From NCBI RefSeq assembly GCF_937981295.1, contig NZ_CALJPC010000087.1:12320-76319 (forward strand): a DNA stretch of 64,000 nucleotides, written 5' to 3'. The translations under genes were made by a program, and so were the position numbers. Under the pieces are notes generated by a model. That model saw only the letters and a list, made by a program, of their open reading frames with translations. It ran no database searches and was not told the DNA's origin. Below, piece by piece: positions 44,398-53,163 of this stretch (positions are counted from its first letter, which is position 1; each line of letters begins with the position of its first letter). The stretch is from an uncultured Campylobacter sp. (GTDB taxonomy: Bacteria > Campylobacterota > Campylobacteria > Campylobacterales > Campylobacteraceae).

Positions 44398-45180
44398 CTA
44401 CTTCTTTAAAATTTGGTTTTTCATGAATTCGTAGAGCTGGCAGGATTTTTTATTGCCCGCGTCGCAGCCCTTTTTGACCCATCCAAGCCCCTTGGAAAAT
44501 CCGCGCAGATCCCCCTTGCTCACATACAAATAGCCTAAATTATTGCAGGCATCGCCGAAGCCCAGCTCGCAGGATTTGGTGTAAAGCTTCTCCGCCTTGT
44601 CGCGATCCTGCGGCGCGCCGAGGCCCTTATCATACGCAACGCCGGCATTATAGCAGCTATCCGCTAGCCCGCCGTCACAGCCTCGCTCGAAAAAGCTCAC
44701 CGCCTTTGCCGGATCCGCCGCAAGCCCGAAACCGCCCGTGTAATAGACCACGCCCGCATTGTGGCAACTCTTGGCATAGCCCAAATCGCAGGCCTTAACG
44801 TAACGCTGCGCGGCGGCAACGAAGTCCCTGCTTAGGCGCCCTCGCTGATACAGGTTGCCTAGCTTGTGGCAGGCTATGGCGACGTTTTTATCGCACGCTG
44901 CGGCATAAAATACGCCCGCTTGCGTCGCATTGCCCTCGCCGTCGTATAGAGCTCCCAAATCAAAGCAGCTATCTTTCTCGCCCGCCTCGCAAGCCTTGGC
45001 AAAAGCGAGCCTGGCGCCATCGTAATCTCCGCGGGAAAGCTTGTCGCGCCCCAGCTGCGCACAGCTTACGCCATCGCCGCGGTAGCATTTGAACGACAAA
45101 ACGGGTGACGGCAAAAAAAGTACCATAACCAAGATGCAAACGGCAATCGAAAGCGCCGCTATGTCGATGATCTTTCTCAT
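44398..45180 (-). CDS. Hcp-like Sel1-repeat protein
   Basis: This 260-residue protein has a hydrophobic N-terminal anchor (~8-28) and about six Sel1-type repeats, each with a Cys pair such as CEAGEKDSC, CDKNVAIAC, CDLGYAKSC, CDGGLADSC, CELGFGDAC and CDAGNKKSC. The disulfide-linked helical hairpins mean a periplasmic or surface location. It is paralogous to the protein at 29775-30461. AAAAGGAT precedes the ATG. Role unknown; relatives in Helicobacter are secreted. Confidence 0.85.
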   Translation of the reverse strand: MRKIIDIAALSIAVCILVMVLFLPSPVLSFKCYRGDGVSCAQLGRDKLSRGDYDGARLAFAKACEAGEKDSCFDLGALYDGEGNATQAGVFYAAACDKNVAIACHKLGNLYQRGRLSRDFVAAAQRYVKACDLGYAKSCHNAGVVYYTGGFGLAADPAKAVSFFERGCDGGLADSCYNAGVAYDKGLGAPQDRDKAEKLYTKSCELGFGDACNNLGYLYVSKGDLRGFSKGLGWVKKGCDAGNKKSCQLYEFMKNQILKK

Positions 45181-45589
45181 ATCTATCCTTTTTGCGGCGA
45201 TGCGCCGCGGGGCTCAAGGAGTACTCTTGCAGGCAAATCCCGCCAAGGAGAATTTTACGAATTAATTTCGTCGCATGAAATTTAATCTGCACAAAAATTT
45301 TAGTACCTTAAGCCTTGTTTTAAAATTTTACTTAAAACTTCCACGCCGCAAAATTTTAAAATTTCAAAATTCCGCAAGCGGTAAATTTGCAGCCGAATTT
45401 AAATTTTACGAACGGCGCAGTAGCGATACCGCGAAACCGCTCGTAAAATTCTAAAATCGAAATTTTACGAGCTGTAAATTTAGAACTAGCCTTAAAATTT
45501 CATAGAAGTAAAATTTCGCTTTGTATTTTAAATCATAAAATTTCGTTCGTGAGATTTAGGGCTATCGGCGCGAAATGTAGCCCGCGCGG
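45181..45589. other. 409-base spacer
   Basis: AATTTTA units throughout, including AAAATTTTAAAATTTCAAAATTCCG and several TAAATTT blocks. No gene, RNA or clear terminator was recognised; it separates argS from the Hcp-like gene on the same strand. Confidence 0.45.
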
Positions 45590-47386
45590 CTACATCTTCT
45601 CTTTCGCGCTTAGGCCCATCAGAGCAAACGCCGTGCGGATGCTGAGCGCCACGAGCGCGAACAGCTTGAGTTTCGCATCCTCGTTCTCGCTGCCTACGAC
45701 GCGGTTTTCGTTGTAGTATTTGTGAAAGTCCGCCGCGAGCGCCTTTAGGAAATCTGGCAGCTTCTGCAAGCCGCGCGAATTAAATGCATCGTTTAAAATT
45801 TCATTCAAGCTAAGCGCCGCAAAAGCTAGGCCGAGCCCCGCTTCATCCAGCGCGCCGAAGTCCGCACCTAGGACGTCCGCCTCACGCTTGCCCGCTTTGG
45901 TAAAAATTTGATTGACCCGCGCGTGGGCGTAGTTGATGTAAAAGATCGGATTGCTGCTGTCCTCGCGCGCGAGCTCGTCCACGTCGAACTCAAGCGGCGT
46001 CTCGCCCTTTTTGCTGATGAAGATAAATCGCATCGCGTCTCTACCGATCGCGGCGAGCACGTCGCTCATCAAGATCGCGTTGCCCGCGCGCTTACTCATC
46101 TTGTAGGTCTGACCGTCTTTGAGCAAATTTACCATCTGCATTAGGATGATCTCGAGCCTGCTTTCGTCATAGCCCAGAAAATGCACGGCAGCCTTTAGAC
46201 GCGCGATGTAGCCGTGATGATCGGCTCCCCAGATGTTGATGCAGCGCTCATATCCGCGCTCAAATTTGTTGTTGTGATAGACGATGTCGCCCGCAAGATA
46301 GGTCGGACGCGCATCCTCGCGGATGACGACGCGATCCTTTTCGTCGCCGAGCTGCGATGAGCGGATCCAAATTTTACCCTCCGCCTCATACATCTTGCCG
46401 CTGCGCTCAAGCTTCTTAATCGTAGGCTCAAGCTCGCCGTAGAGACTCTTTTCGCTAGCCCAGTTTTGGATGTGAATGCCCGCGTCTGCGAGATCTTTTT
46501 GGATGATCTTTAGCACTTCGTCCTTAGCAAACTCCGCAAGGATCAAAACGCGCGATTCGTCGCGGAAAATTTCATCGCCGAATTGGACGCGCGCAAGAGG
46601 GATGATCTCGTCGATATACTCGCCGCGGTAGTATTTCTCGGGGTAGTTCACATCCTCGCCCGCAAGCTCGCGCGCACGAAGCGCGATCGAAGTGCCCAAA
46701 AGTTCGATCTGATTGCCCGCGTCGTTGATGTAGTACTCGGTATCGACGCGGTGCCCCAGATAGCGCCCGATGCGCGCGAATGTATCGCCGTAAACGGCGC
46801 CGCGCACATGCCCGATATGAAGCGGGCCTGTAGGATTAGCGCTGATGTATTCAAGTAAAATTTTTTGCGGCATAGCGGCGGAATTCTGCGCCTCATCGTA
46901 ATTTGATGCTACGACGGAATTTGACGCCTCTTCGGAATTCTGCGAAATAAAATTTTGGCTAGCGACGGAATTCTGCGATTTGGCGGCGTCATTGCCGCTC
47001 GCAGCTAGATTTGCAGCGGAGTCTTTGCAAGCAGGCTCACTCGCGCAAATCCTTTCCGAAGCCGGTAAAATTCCGCGTCCGAGCTCGGCGTCGTTTTTCG
47101 CAAAATCGCCGCCCAAGCTAAGAGCATTTTTAGCAAGAGCGCCCAACACGGCAGGCTTTAGGTGAAAATTTAGATAGCCGTTCACCGCCGTAGCACTTAG
47201 AATTTCGCTATCTTTAAATTTAGCTGCAAGCTCCTCGGCGATAAGCTTTGGCGCCTTTCGCAGCTCCTTAGCCAGCGCAAAAGCCTCGGGCGAAGCGTAA
47301 TGAGCCAAACTTTTATCTTTGGGTTTTTCTAAAACGACTTCGCGAGATAAAATTTTAAAAATTTCGTTTAAGACTAAATTTTTCAA
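45590..47386 (-). CDS. argS: Arginyl-tRNA synthetase with ~70-residue low-complexity insert
   Basis: This 598-residue class I synthetase has an N-terminal Add-1 domain (~1-100) ending ALSLGGDF. The catalytic core begins KILLEYISANPTGPLHIGHVRGA (~175-197; HIGH at 190-193), and KMSKRAGN with a DALR anticodon-binding end follow. Between them residues ~103-172 (DNA 46871-47080) are Ser/Asn/Ala-rich (NSVASQNFISQN, NSVVASN), absent from the usual ~530-residue enzyme. Without the insert the length is ~528. The insert sits in the loop joining two domains. tatA lies 5 bases upstream. Confidence 0.93.
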   Translation of the reverse strand: MKNLVLNEIFKILSREVVLEKPKDKSLAHYASPEAFALAKELRKAPKLIAEELAAKFKDSEILSATAVNGYLNFHLKPAVLGALAKNALSLGGDFAKNDAELGRGILPASERICASEPACKDSAANLAASGNDAAKSQNSVASQNFISQNSEEASNSVVASNYDEAQNSAAMPQKILLEYISANPTGPLHIGHVRGAVYGDTFARIGRYLGHRVDTEYYINDAGNQIELLGTSIALRARELAGEDVNYPEKYYRGEYIDEIIPLARVQFGDEIFRDESRVLILAEFAKDEVLKIIQKDLADAGIHIQNWASEKSLYGELEPTIKKLERSGKMYEAEGKIWIRSSQLGDEKDRVVIREDARPTYLAGDIVYHNNKFERGYERCINIWGADHHGYIARLKAAVHFLGYDESRLEIILMQMVNLLKDGQTYKMSKRAGNAILMSDVLAAIGRDAMRFIFISKKGETPLEFDVDELAREDSSNPIFYINYAHARVNQIFTKAGKREADVLGADFGALDEAGLGLAFAALSLNEILNDAFNSRGLQKLPDFLKALAADFHKYYNENRVVGSENEDAKLKLFALVALSIRTAFALMGLSAKEKM

Positions 47387-47391
47387 ATCCC

Positions 47392-47604
47392 TTACGCCTT
47401 TTTAGTATCGCTGATTTCGGCGTCTTTAACCTCTTGCTCCATCTTTTTCTCGACCTTTTGCGGTTCGTCGTCCTCTTCCATCTCTTTTTTGAAAGTCTTT
47501 ATGCCCTTGCCCACGCCCTTTGCGAGCTCAGGGATCTTTTTAGCTCCGAAAAGTAACACGATGATCGCTAAGATAATTAGCAATTGTTGAACGCTTACGC
47601 CCAT
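47392..47604 (-). CDS. tatA: Sec-independent translocase subunit TatA/E
   Basis: This 70-residue protein has one transmembrane helix (~6-21), the conserved Phe-Gly hinge (LLFGAKKIPELAKGVGKGIKTF, ~18-39) and an acidic, charged tail. It forms the pore-side component of Tat export. A Tat substrate is present in this window (the reductase at 61055, with an RRDFLK motif). AAAGGAG precedes the ATG. The gmk gene lies 10 bases upstream. Confidence 0.93.
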   Translation of the reverse strand: MGVSVQQLLIILAIIVLLFGAKKIPELAKGVGKGIKTFKKEMEEDDEPQKVEKKMEQEVKDAEISDTKKA

Positions 47605-47614
47605 TTTTTCTCCT

Positions 47615-48229
47615 TTAAATTTTCCAAATTTCGATTAGCTTGCCTATGTCGCGGCTCGCCGTTTCTAGTTTGATAGTTTTGTAGATTGATCTTAAATTTT
47701 CATACGCCGCTTCAAGGCGATCGTTTATTATGAAATAATCATATTCGCCTAGGCGCTCCATCTCCTCTTGCGCGTTTTGTAGGCGCAAAGCAATATCGGC
47801 AGGATCATTATCGCCACGAGCACGCAACCTATCTCTAAGCTCCGACAAGCTCGGCGTAGTAATAAATACGCTAGTAAGCCCGCTTTTAGGCACTTTGCTA
47901 CGCACGATCTCATATCCTTGCACATCGATGTCAAAAATCACGATCTTACCCCGCTCAAGCTCGCTCGTAGCGGCTTTTAGCGAAGTACCGTAATATTTGC
48001 CGTGGACCAACGCCCACTCTAAAAACTCTCCGCGCTCGATGCCTGCGCGAAACTCGCTCTCGCTTATGAAATGATAATTTACGCCGTCCGCTTCGCCCGC
48101 ACGCATTTCACGCGTCGTAGAGGAGATCGAGAAGTATATTTGCCCGCCGAATTCTGCGATAAGACGCTTTATGAGCGTGCTTTTGCCGCTACCGCTTGGA
48201 CCGGAAACGAGCAAAATTTTGCCTTTCAC
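47615..48229 (-). CDS. gmk: Guanylate kinase
   Basis: The 204-residue protein has the P-loop LLVSGPSGSGKSTLIKRL (~5-22), SISSTTREMRAGEADGVNYHFI (~34-55) and IDVQGYEIV (~101-109), the standard Gmk signature. It phosphorylates GMP to GDP. The ATG overlaps the last base of the upstream acidic-protein gene. Order with tatA and argS matches C. jejuni as I recall. Confidence 0.95.
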   Translation of the reverse strand: MKGKILLVSGPSGSGKSTLIKRLIAEFGGQIYFSISSTTREMRAGEADGVNYHFISESEFRAGIERGEFLEWALVHGKYYGTSLKAATSELERGKIVIFDIDVQGYEIVRSKVPKSGLTSVFITTPSLSELRDRLRARGDNDPADIALRLQNAQEEMERLGEYDYFIINDRLEAAYENLRSIYKTIKLETASRDIGKLIEIWKI

Positions 48230-50319
48230 TATCTATCTCCAAACGATATGTCAATATTGATCTTAAAGTCCTTCAGCGCGTCTTTGGCGTCCTTATTGCC
48301 CGCAAATTTCTCGATCGTGTTTGCGATGCCCGCTTCTAGATCATCGCGCAATTTGGTTTTCAGCTCCTCTGCGCTCGGTTTTTTACCGTGCTCGTTACGC
48401 AGTGGCTCGCTTTTGGCGCTAGGCTCTAACTCGCTTGCCATAAGGCTGGCAAACTCCGCCGCAGCCGAAGCGGCAAGCTCATTCGGCATAGCTTGTGCGC
48501 CAAATTTCATCTCATTTACCTGCTCGGATGCATCAAATTTATGCGCTTTAAACTCGGTGCGCTCCGAAGGCTTTGAAGCATTAAATTTTATCTGCTGCGC
48601 GGCGCTCTTTGCGGGCTTGCCGGATTTAAATTGCTCGCTATCTGCGGAGCTTGTGGCAAACGAGTTTGCGAAATCGCCCTCCATAGCGCGCAAAAATCCG
48701 TCCGCAAACCCGCCGGCAACGCTATTGGCTTGCTCGCTTTGCTTCGGTAAATCTGAGGCATCTAATATGTGCGGCAAGTTTAGCTCCGAAAAGTTCGGCG
48801 CAGAAGTGGAATTTGTAGTCCCGGTATTGCTAGAATTTGCAGAAGCTGCGAAATTCGCGGAAGCCACAAAATTTGCGCCAATTGAATCCCCCGCTTCATT
48901 ATGAGCAGACATAGGCGTATTCTGTGCAAGTCCACCAGTAAATTCCATACTTTGAAACGGAACGGCGTTATAAAGATTTTCGCGAGGTATATCGCCCGCG
49001 CCCGCTAACGCAATCGGCGTATCTGAAGTGACCTCGTATTGAGACGAAATTTGCGTTTTTTGAAAATCCGTAGCCGCTTTATTTTTATCATGCGCAGATT
49101 TTTTATCCTCTTTTTCATCGGAAGCAAATGCAGCCGCGGCGAAATTATCATATCCGCCAAACTCCTCCACGGGCATGCCAGCACTATCAAAAAGCCTGGA
49201 AAAATCCATATCAAATCCACTGTTAACAGACGCGCCAGCTGCATCTTGCACTACTTGCGAAGCAGATTTTTTTTCATCTGTTTTATAGGCAAATGAGCCG
49301 TCTGACTCATGCTGTTTAAGCGTAACGTCCGCAGAGTCTTTCGCTTCCTCTAGATTAGGCGCAGCGTCTGCCTTTTTTTCAACAGCAGTTTCATTAGAGC
49401 TGCCAGCTCTTTGCGACTCGTCTTGCTGCGCAAGCGGTAAAGTTTCGCTTGCCCATGTGGTGGAAATTTCATCTTCTATTTGCGATTTATTTGTTTTGAA
49501 ATTCTTGGGATTTTCATCATCTAGCGCCGCTAGAGCTATCGGAGCGTCATCCTTTGCGAGCGAAATTTCATCTTGAGGCGCGTGATTACTTTCGGTGGGT
49601 TCGCTTGTGCCGATACTATTTAGCGGTACATCCTCAGGGATATCGCTAGCAACTAAGTTTAGAGGCATATCATCTGCGATATTATCCGCAATCTTTTCTG
49701 CGACGGCGTTAAGCGGCGTATCATCGGCGATGGTGTCCGCAAGAGCTGCTTCATCTGCAAGCTGCGAGAGCGGAATATCATCTGCGATCTCGTCCGTGCG
49801 CGGCATATCACCTAGCAACTGCGAAAGCGGCACATCATCTGCAATCTCGGGCGCTATATCGTTTGCCAGTTGTGAAAGCGGTATATCCTTGCCGGAGTCA
49901 TAAAAGCTATCCACAAGCTCTTCAAAATTACTGCCCGAAGCGGAATTTGCCTGGTCAATCGCATCGATCTCTTTCATCACAGAGCTTGCATCGGCAAATT
50001 CTTTCGCCATTTTTTCTTTCGCCTGCACACTCATGTTTTGAACCGAAAATTCGCTAATAAACGTGATGAGCTCAAGCGGCGAAAAAGGCTTGGTAAGGGT
50101 GTATCGCGCTCCTGGCACCGAGACATTTTTAGGCGTCAGAAACAGCGTTTTATTAAGATCAAATTTTGAAATATCATCGCCATCTTCATAATTTTTTATC
50201 GTCAAATCATATTCACTCTCGTCTGCACTATATGCTACCAGGTCCGCACCGATGCGCTCGCAGCAAATATTTACGACACTTGCAACCTGCTCATTGTGAT
50301 TGTCAAGTAGAATTTTCAT
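48229..50319 (-). CDS. Highly acidic protein with receiver-like N-terminus
   Basis: In this 696-residue protein the first ~95 residues look like a degenerate receiver domain (MKILLDNHNEQVASVV, KTLFLTPKNVSVPG, then YTLTKPFSPLELI). Residues ~130-260 contain repeats of the type IADDIPLSQLADE / DDVPLSQL / DDMPLNLVA, and the rest is acidic and Ser/Ala/Asn-rich low complexity (ANFAASANSSN). Only the C-terminal ~60 residues are again ordered. It resembles the C. jejuni 'highly acidic protein' in the same position (Cj1178c, recall). Function unknown. Confidence 0.75.
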   Translation of the reverse strand: MKILLDNHNEQVASVVNICCERIGADLVAYSADESEYDLTIKNYEDGDDISKFDLNKTLFLTPKNVSVPGARYTLTKPFSPLELITFISEFSVQNMSVQAKEKMAKEFADASSVMKEIDAIDQANSASGSNFEELVDSFYDSGKDIPLSQLANDIAPEIADDVPLSQLLGDMPRTDEIADDIPLSQLADEAALADTIADDTPLNAVAEKIADNIADDMPLNLVASDIPEDVPLNSIGTSEPTESNHAPQDEISLAKDDAPIALAALDDENPKNFKTNKSQIEDEISTTWASETLPLAQQDESQRAGSSNETAVEKKADAAPNLEEAKDSADVTLKQHESDGSFAYKTDEKKSASQVVQDAAGASVNSGFDMDFSRLFDSAGMPVEEFGGYDNFAAAAFASDEKEDKKSAHDKNKAATDFQKTQISSQYEVTSDTPIALAGAGDIPRENLYNAVPFQSMEFTGGLAQNTPMSAHNEAGDSIGANFVASANFAASANSSNTGTTNSTSAPNFSELNLPHILDASDLPKQSEQANSVAGGFADGFLRAMEGDFANSFATSSADSEQFKSGKPAKSAAQQIKFNASKPSERTEFKAHKFDASEQVNEMKFGAQAMPNELAASAAAEFASLMASELEPSAKSEPLRNEHGKKPSAEELKTKLRDDLEAGIANTIEKFAGNKDAKDALKDFKINIDISFGDR

Positions 50320-50376
50320 TTATGACCTTTTAGAAAGAATTTGGACTATTGTAAGATATTTTTGGTTATTAATTGC

Positions 50377-51018
50377 TTATATTTGCGCTAAATTTCGGTT
50401 ATTTAGGCGATAAACTTTGCAGCATTTTTGCGCTAAATTCTCATCGTGGGTCACGAGCACGAGCGCGCCACGACTGGATTTTACGTAATCAAAAATCACG
50501 CTCATGACCTCGTTTGCGGTATCCTTGTCTAAATTTCCAGTAGGCTCGTCGGCAAAGATTATGCGCGGCTTTTTGCAAAGTATGCGAGCGATGCTCACGC
50601 GCTGCTGCTGTCCGCCGCTAAGCTCGCCCACGCCTTGCTTTAAAGTATGTTCGATCTGAAGCTTTTTTAAAATTTCATCATCTATCGCATTATTCGTAAG
50701 TTTGGCGGCAAGTTCAATATTTTCGCCAGAGGAGAAGCCCTTAAAAAGGTAGTGGGATTGAAATATTATGCCAAAGTCGTTGCGGCGGATTTTAAGTCTC
50801 TCATCGGAGCTTAGCTCGTAAATACTGCGCCCGCCGTAGATCACTTCGCCCGAGTTCGGCTTTAAAAGCGTGCATAAAATATGAAGCAGAGTCGATTTGC
50901 CGCAGCCGCTAACGCCTAAAATAGCGATGCTCTCGCTCTCCCCAACGCTTAAGCTTACATTTTCAAAGAGCGTATAATCATACGCGTGAGTAAGATTTAC
51001 GCCCTTTAAAAGTTCCAT
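50377..51018 (-). CDS. ABC transporter ATP-binding protein (LolD/FtsE-like)
   Basis: This 213-residue ATPase has the Walker A ILGVSGCGKSTLLHIL (~33-48), the Q-loop FQSHYLF (~90-96), the signature LSGGQQQRVSIARIL (~132-146), Walker B IIFADEPTGNLD (~152-163) and the switch His in LVTHD. The size and motifs fit LolD/MacB-type subunits acting with a separate permease, which is not adjacent. In C. jejuni I recall fliR lying between this gene and the acidic protein; it is missing here. Two bases separate it from tsf. Confidence 0.88.
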   Translation of the reverse strand: MELLKGVNLTHAYDYTLFENVSLSVGESESIAILGVSGCGKSTLLHILCTLLKPNSGEVIYGGRSIYELSSDERLKIRRNDFGIIFQSHYLFKGFSSGENIELAAKLTNNAIDDEILKKLQIEHTLKQGVGELSGGQQQRVSIARILCKKPRIIFADEPTGNLDKDTANEVMSVIFDYVKSSRGALVLVTHDENLAQKCCKVYRLNNRNLAQI

Positions 51019-51020
51019 AT

Positions 51021-52085
51021 TTAGCCGATTTGAGCCGCTACTTCGGCTGCGAAGTCTTCGCTCTTTTTCTCTAGACCCTCGCCCACTTCGAAGCGGACGT
51101 ATTTTACGATCTCGATCTTGCCGCCTAGTTTTTTAGCTTCTTCGTCAATCACCTGCTCGACGGTTTTCTTATCGTCCATTACGTAAAATTGCCCTAGCAG
51201 CGTGAGGCGCTGATCGATTTGAGTATTATCGGCAATGAAGCGATCGATCTGACCCGGTAAAATTTTATCCCAAATTTTTTCAGGCTTATTTTGCTTGCGA
51301 AGCTCGTCTTTTAAAGCTTCGATCTCTTTGGCTAAAATTTCATCGCTTAGATGCGCGCGCGAGCCAAACTGCGGGATCTTATGAAGGGGCTTACCTAAGC
51401 GCACAAACTCCTCGTTTTCCTTCTCAAACTCGCCTTTAAGAGCTAAGAATTCTTTTTCGATAAAATCGGGATCAAGCTCTTTATAGCTGATAACCTGAGG
51501 TTTCATCGCGGCTGCGTGCATGCAGAGATTTTTTATAAGCTCCTTCGCACCCTCCGCAGTCTGCTCGCTATCGCAAGCTGCGGCGATGATGACGCCTACG
51601 CGACCGTTTGAGTGTAGGTAGCCGTTTACCACGCCGTTTGCGCCTGCCTTAATCGTCTCAAATCTTCTAACGACCAAATTTTCGCCGATCGTAGCGATCT
51701 GGCTTTTTAGATGCTCATCAAATTTAACGCCGTTAATGACGCTGGAATTTAGCTCATCAATGCTGCTAATGCCCTTGCTTTGGATATGTAGAGTGGTATT
51801 TTTAACTAAATTTATAAAATTTTGATTTTTAGCCACGAAGTCGGTTTCGGAATTTATCTCGCTTATCGTGGCGATCTTATGATCCGCACCCACTTCGACG
51901 CTCACTAGACCCTCGCTAGCTAGACGGTCGGCTTTTTTAGCAGCCTTTCCGAGACCCTTCTCGCGAAGCAGATCGACAGCTTTATCCATATCGCCGTCTG
52001 TTTCAACTAAAGCCTTCTTGCAGTCCATCATCCCCGCTCCGGTGCTTTCGCGGAGCTCTTTTACCATTTGCGCGCTGATTTCCAT
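51021..52085 (-). CDS. tsf: Elongation factor Ts
   Basis: This 354-residue protein begins ISAQMVKELRESTGAGMMDCKKALVETDGDMDKAVDLLREKGL (~3-45), the EF-Ts N-terminal UBA-type domain, followed by INSETDFVAKNQNF (~78-91), the conserved core. It exchanges GDP for GTP on EF-Tu. Its start overlaps the rpsB stop by one base, and it is read with rpsB. Confidence 0.96.
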   Translation of the reverse strand: MEISAQMVKELRESTGAGMMDCKKALVETDGDMDKAVDLLREKGLGKAAKKADRLASEGLVSVEVGADHKIATISEINSETDFVAKNQNFINLVKNTTLHIQSKGISSIDELNSSVINGVKFDEHLKSQIATIGENLVVRRFETIKAGANGVVNGYLHSNGRVGVIIAAACDSEQTAEGAKELIKNLCMHAAAMKPQVISYKELDPDFIEKEFLALKGEFEKENEEFVRLGKPLHKIPQFGSRAHLSDEILAKEIEALKDELRKQNKPEKIWDKILPGQIDRFIADNTQIDQRLTLLGQFYVMDDKKTVEQVIDEEAKKLGGKIEIVKYVRFEVGEGLEKKSEDFAAEVAAQIG

Positions 52086-52882
52086 TACTCTTCGTCCTCG
52101 CTTACGTCAAAATCCTCTTCGCTCATCGCCTCGGCTACGACTTCCTCTTTCTCCTCGTCGCTGACGGCTTCGCTCTGCTCGACATCCTCGCTTGCGTCTT
52201 GATCGCGAAGCGCCTTGCCTTCGTTGATCGCCTCGGCCATCTCTTGGCAGAAAAGCTGAACCGAGCGGATCGCATCGTCGTTGCCAGGTATCGGGAAATC
52301 GACTACGTCCGGATCGCAGTTCGTATCCAAAGGCGCGATAACCGGCATTTTTAGGCGGTTAGCTTCCGCTACGGCGATCTTTTCTTTTACAACGTCGATG
52401 ACGAAGATCATATCAGGAAGGCCTTTCATATTGCGAATGCCGCCTAGATAAAGCTCAAGCTTCTCTTTTTTGCGGCGAAGCATTAACGCCTCTTTTTTAG
52501 TTAGTAAATTTATCGAGCCATCCTCTTCCATAGTCTCGATTACTTCGAGCTTGCGGATCGATTGCTTGATAGTGGAAAAATTCGTCAGCATGCCGCCTAG
52601 CCATCTGTGGCTTACATAAGGCATGCCGCATTTTTCGGCGTACTCTTTTAGCGTCGCGCCGGCTTGTTTTTTGGTGCCTACGAAAAGTATCGTCTTGCCC
52701 TCAGCAGCCGCGTCGCGCACGATATTATAAGTGTAGCGGAAGTAGCGGATAGTTTTTTGTAGATCTATGATGTAGATACCTTTTCTCTCGCCGAAAATGA
52801 ATTTTTTCATCTTCGGATTCCATCTGCGCGTTTGGTGTCCGAAATGAACGCCGCACTCTAGCAAATCTCTCATTGTTACCAT
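52085..52882 (-). CDS. rpsB: 30S ribosomal protein S2
   Basis: This 265-residue protein has MRDLLECGVHFGHQTRRWNPKM (~4-25), NIVRDAAAEGKTILFVGTKKQA (~53-74), MPYVSHRWLGGMLTNFSTI (~87-105) and IAPLDTNCDPDVVDFPIPGNDDAIR (~187-211). The acidic C-terminal ~40 residues are a common Campylobacter extension. ACAAGGAG precedes ATG 52882. A TATAAT lies ~120 bases upstream, leaving a structured leader (see 52883-52992). Confidence 0.96.
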   Translation of the reverse strand: MVTMRDLLECGVHFGHQTRRWNPKMKKFIFGERKGIYIIDLQKTIRYFRYTYNIVRDAAAEGKTILFVGTKKQAGATLKEYAEKCGMPYVSHRWLGGMLTNFSTIKQSIRKLEVIETMEEDGSINLLTKKEALMLRRKKEKLELYLGGIRNMKGLPDMIFVIDVVKEKIAVAEANRLKMPVIAPLDTNCDPDVVDFPIPGNDDAIRSVQLFCQEMAEAINEGKALRDQDASEDVEQSEAVSDEEKEEVVAEAMSEEDFDVSEDEE

Positions 52883-52992
52883 GAGTTTTCTCCTTGTGGG
52901 TTGCCCCGAAATTTAGGTTTCTCCTCCACACCCATTAACATTTGTTTTTAACAAACGCAACCAAATTTTAGGATTGGTGTGTGTGAATTGAA
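52883..52992 (-). promoter_or_regulatory. Leader of the rpsB-tsf mRNA, possible autoregulatory RNA
   Basis: The ~110-base leader has a TTTGT-TTTTA-ACAAA stem (52941-52955), a CCAA/TTGG pairing (52961-52977) and a GGG-GCAA-CCC element just before the Shine-Dalgarno. S2 represses its own mRNA in several bacteria. Whether this leader serves that role needs a covariance search; it is suggested by position and hairpins only. Confidence 0.35.
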
Positions 52993-52998
52993 GCTGGG

Positions 52999-53004
52999 AT
53001 TATA
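52999..53004 (-). promoter_or_regulatory. -10 box (TATAAT) for rpsB-tsf
   Basis: The reverse strand reads AAATATAATCCC with an AT-rich stretch upstream (TTTAATTTAGCTATTTT), the kind of upstream region preferred by Campylobacter sigma-70. It lies about 117 bases before ATG 52882. Confidence 0.65.
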
Positions 53005-53121
53005 TTTAAAAATAGCTAAATTAAAGCTAAATTTAATATAATCCAATACCTCGGCGCGGTTAAATTTTACGCCGCAAAGATGAGACGGCTGCAAAGGTAG
53101 AGAGCAAGATTATTCGTCAAA

Positions 53122-53142
53122 TTTAAATTCGCCGAATTTAAA
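53122..53142 (-). terminator. Palindromic hairpin after iadA
   Basis: TTTAAATTC-GCC-GAATTTAAA is a 9-bp perfect stem with a 3-base loop (one more GC pair if the loop is counted as 1). It lies 21 bases past the iadA stop. No U-tract follows on the minus strand, so termination is uncertain. Confidence 0.4.
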
Positions 53143-53163
53143 AAGCGGCATCTGCTTCAAATT

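Noticed and set aside
48071..48904. 277-codon open frame on the plus strand opposite the acidic protein
   Set aside because: It is antisense to the low-complexity region and gmk; its peptide is Ala/Ser/Phe-rich without any family pattern, and both sense genes are well supported.
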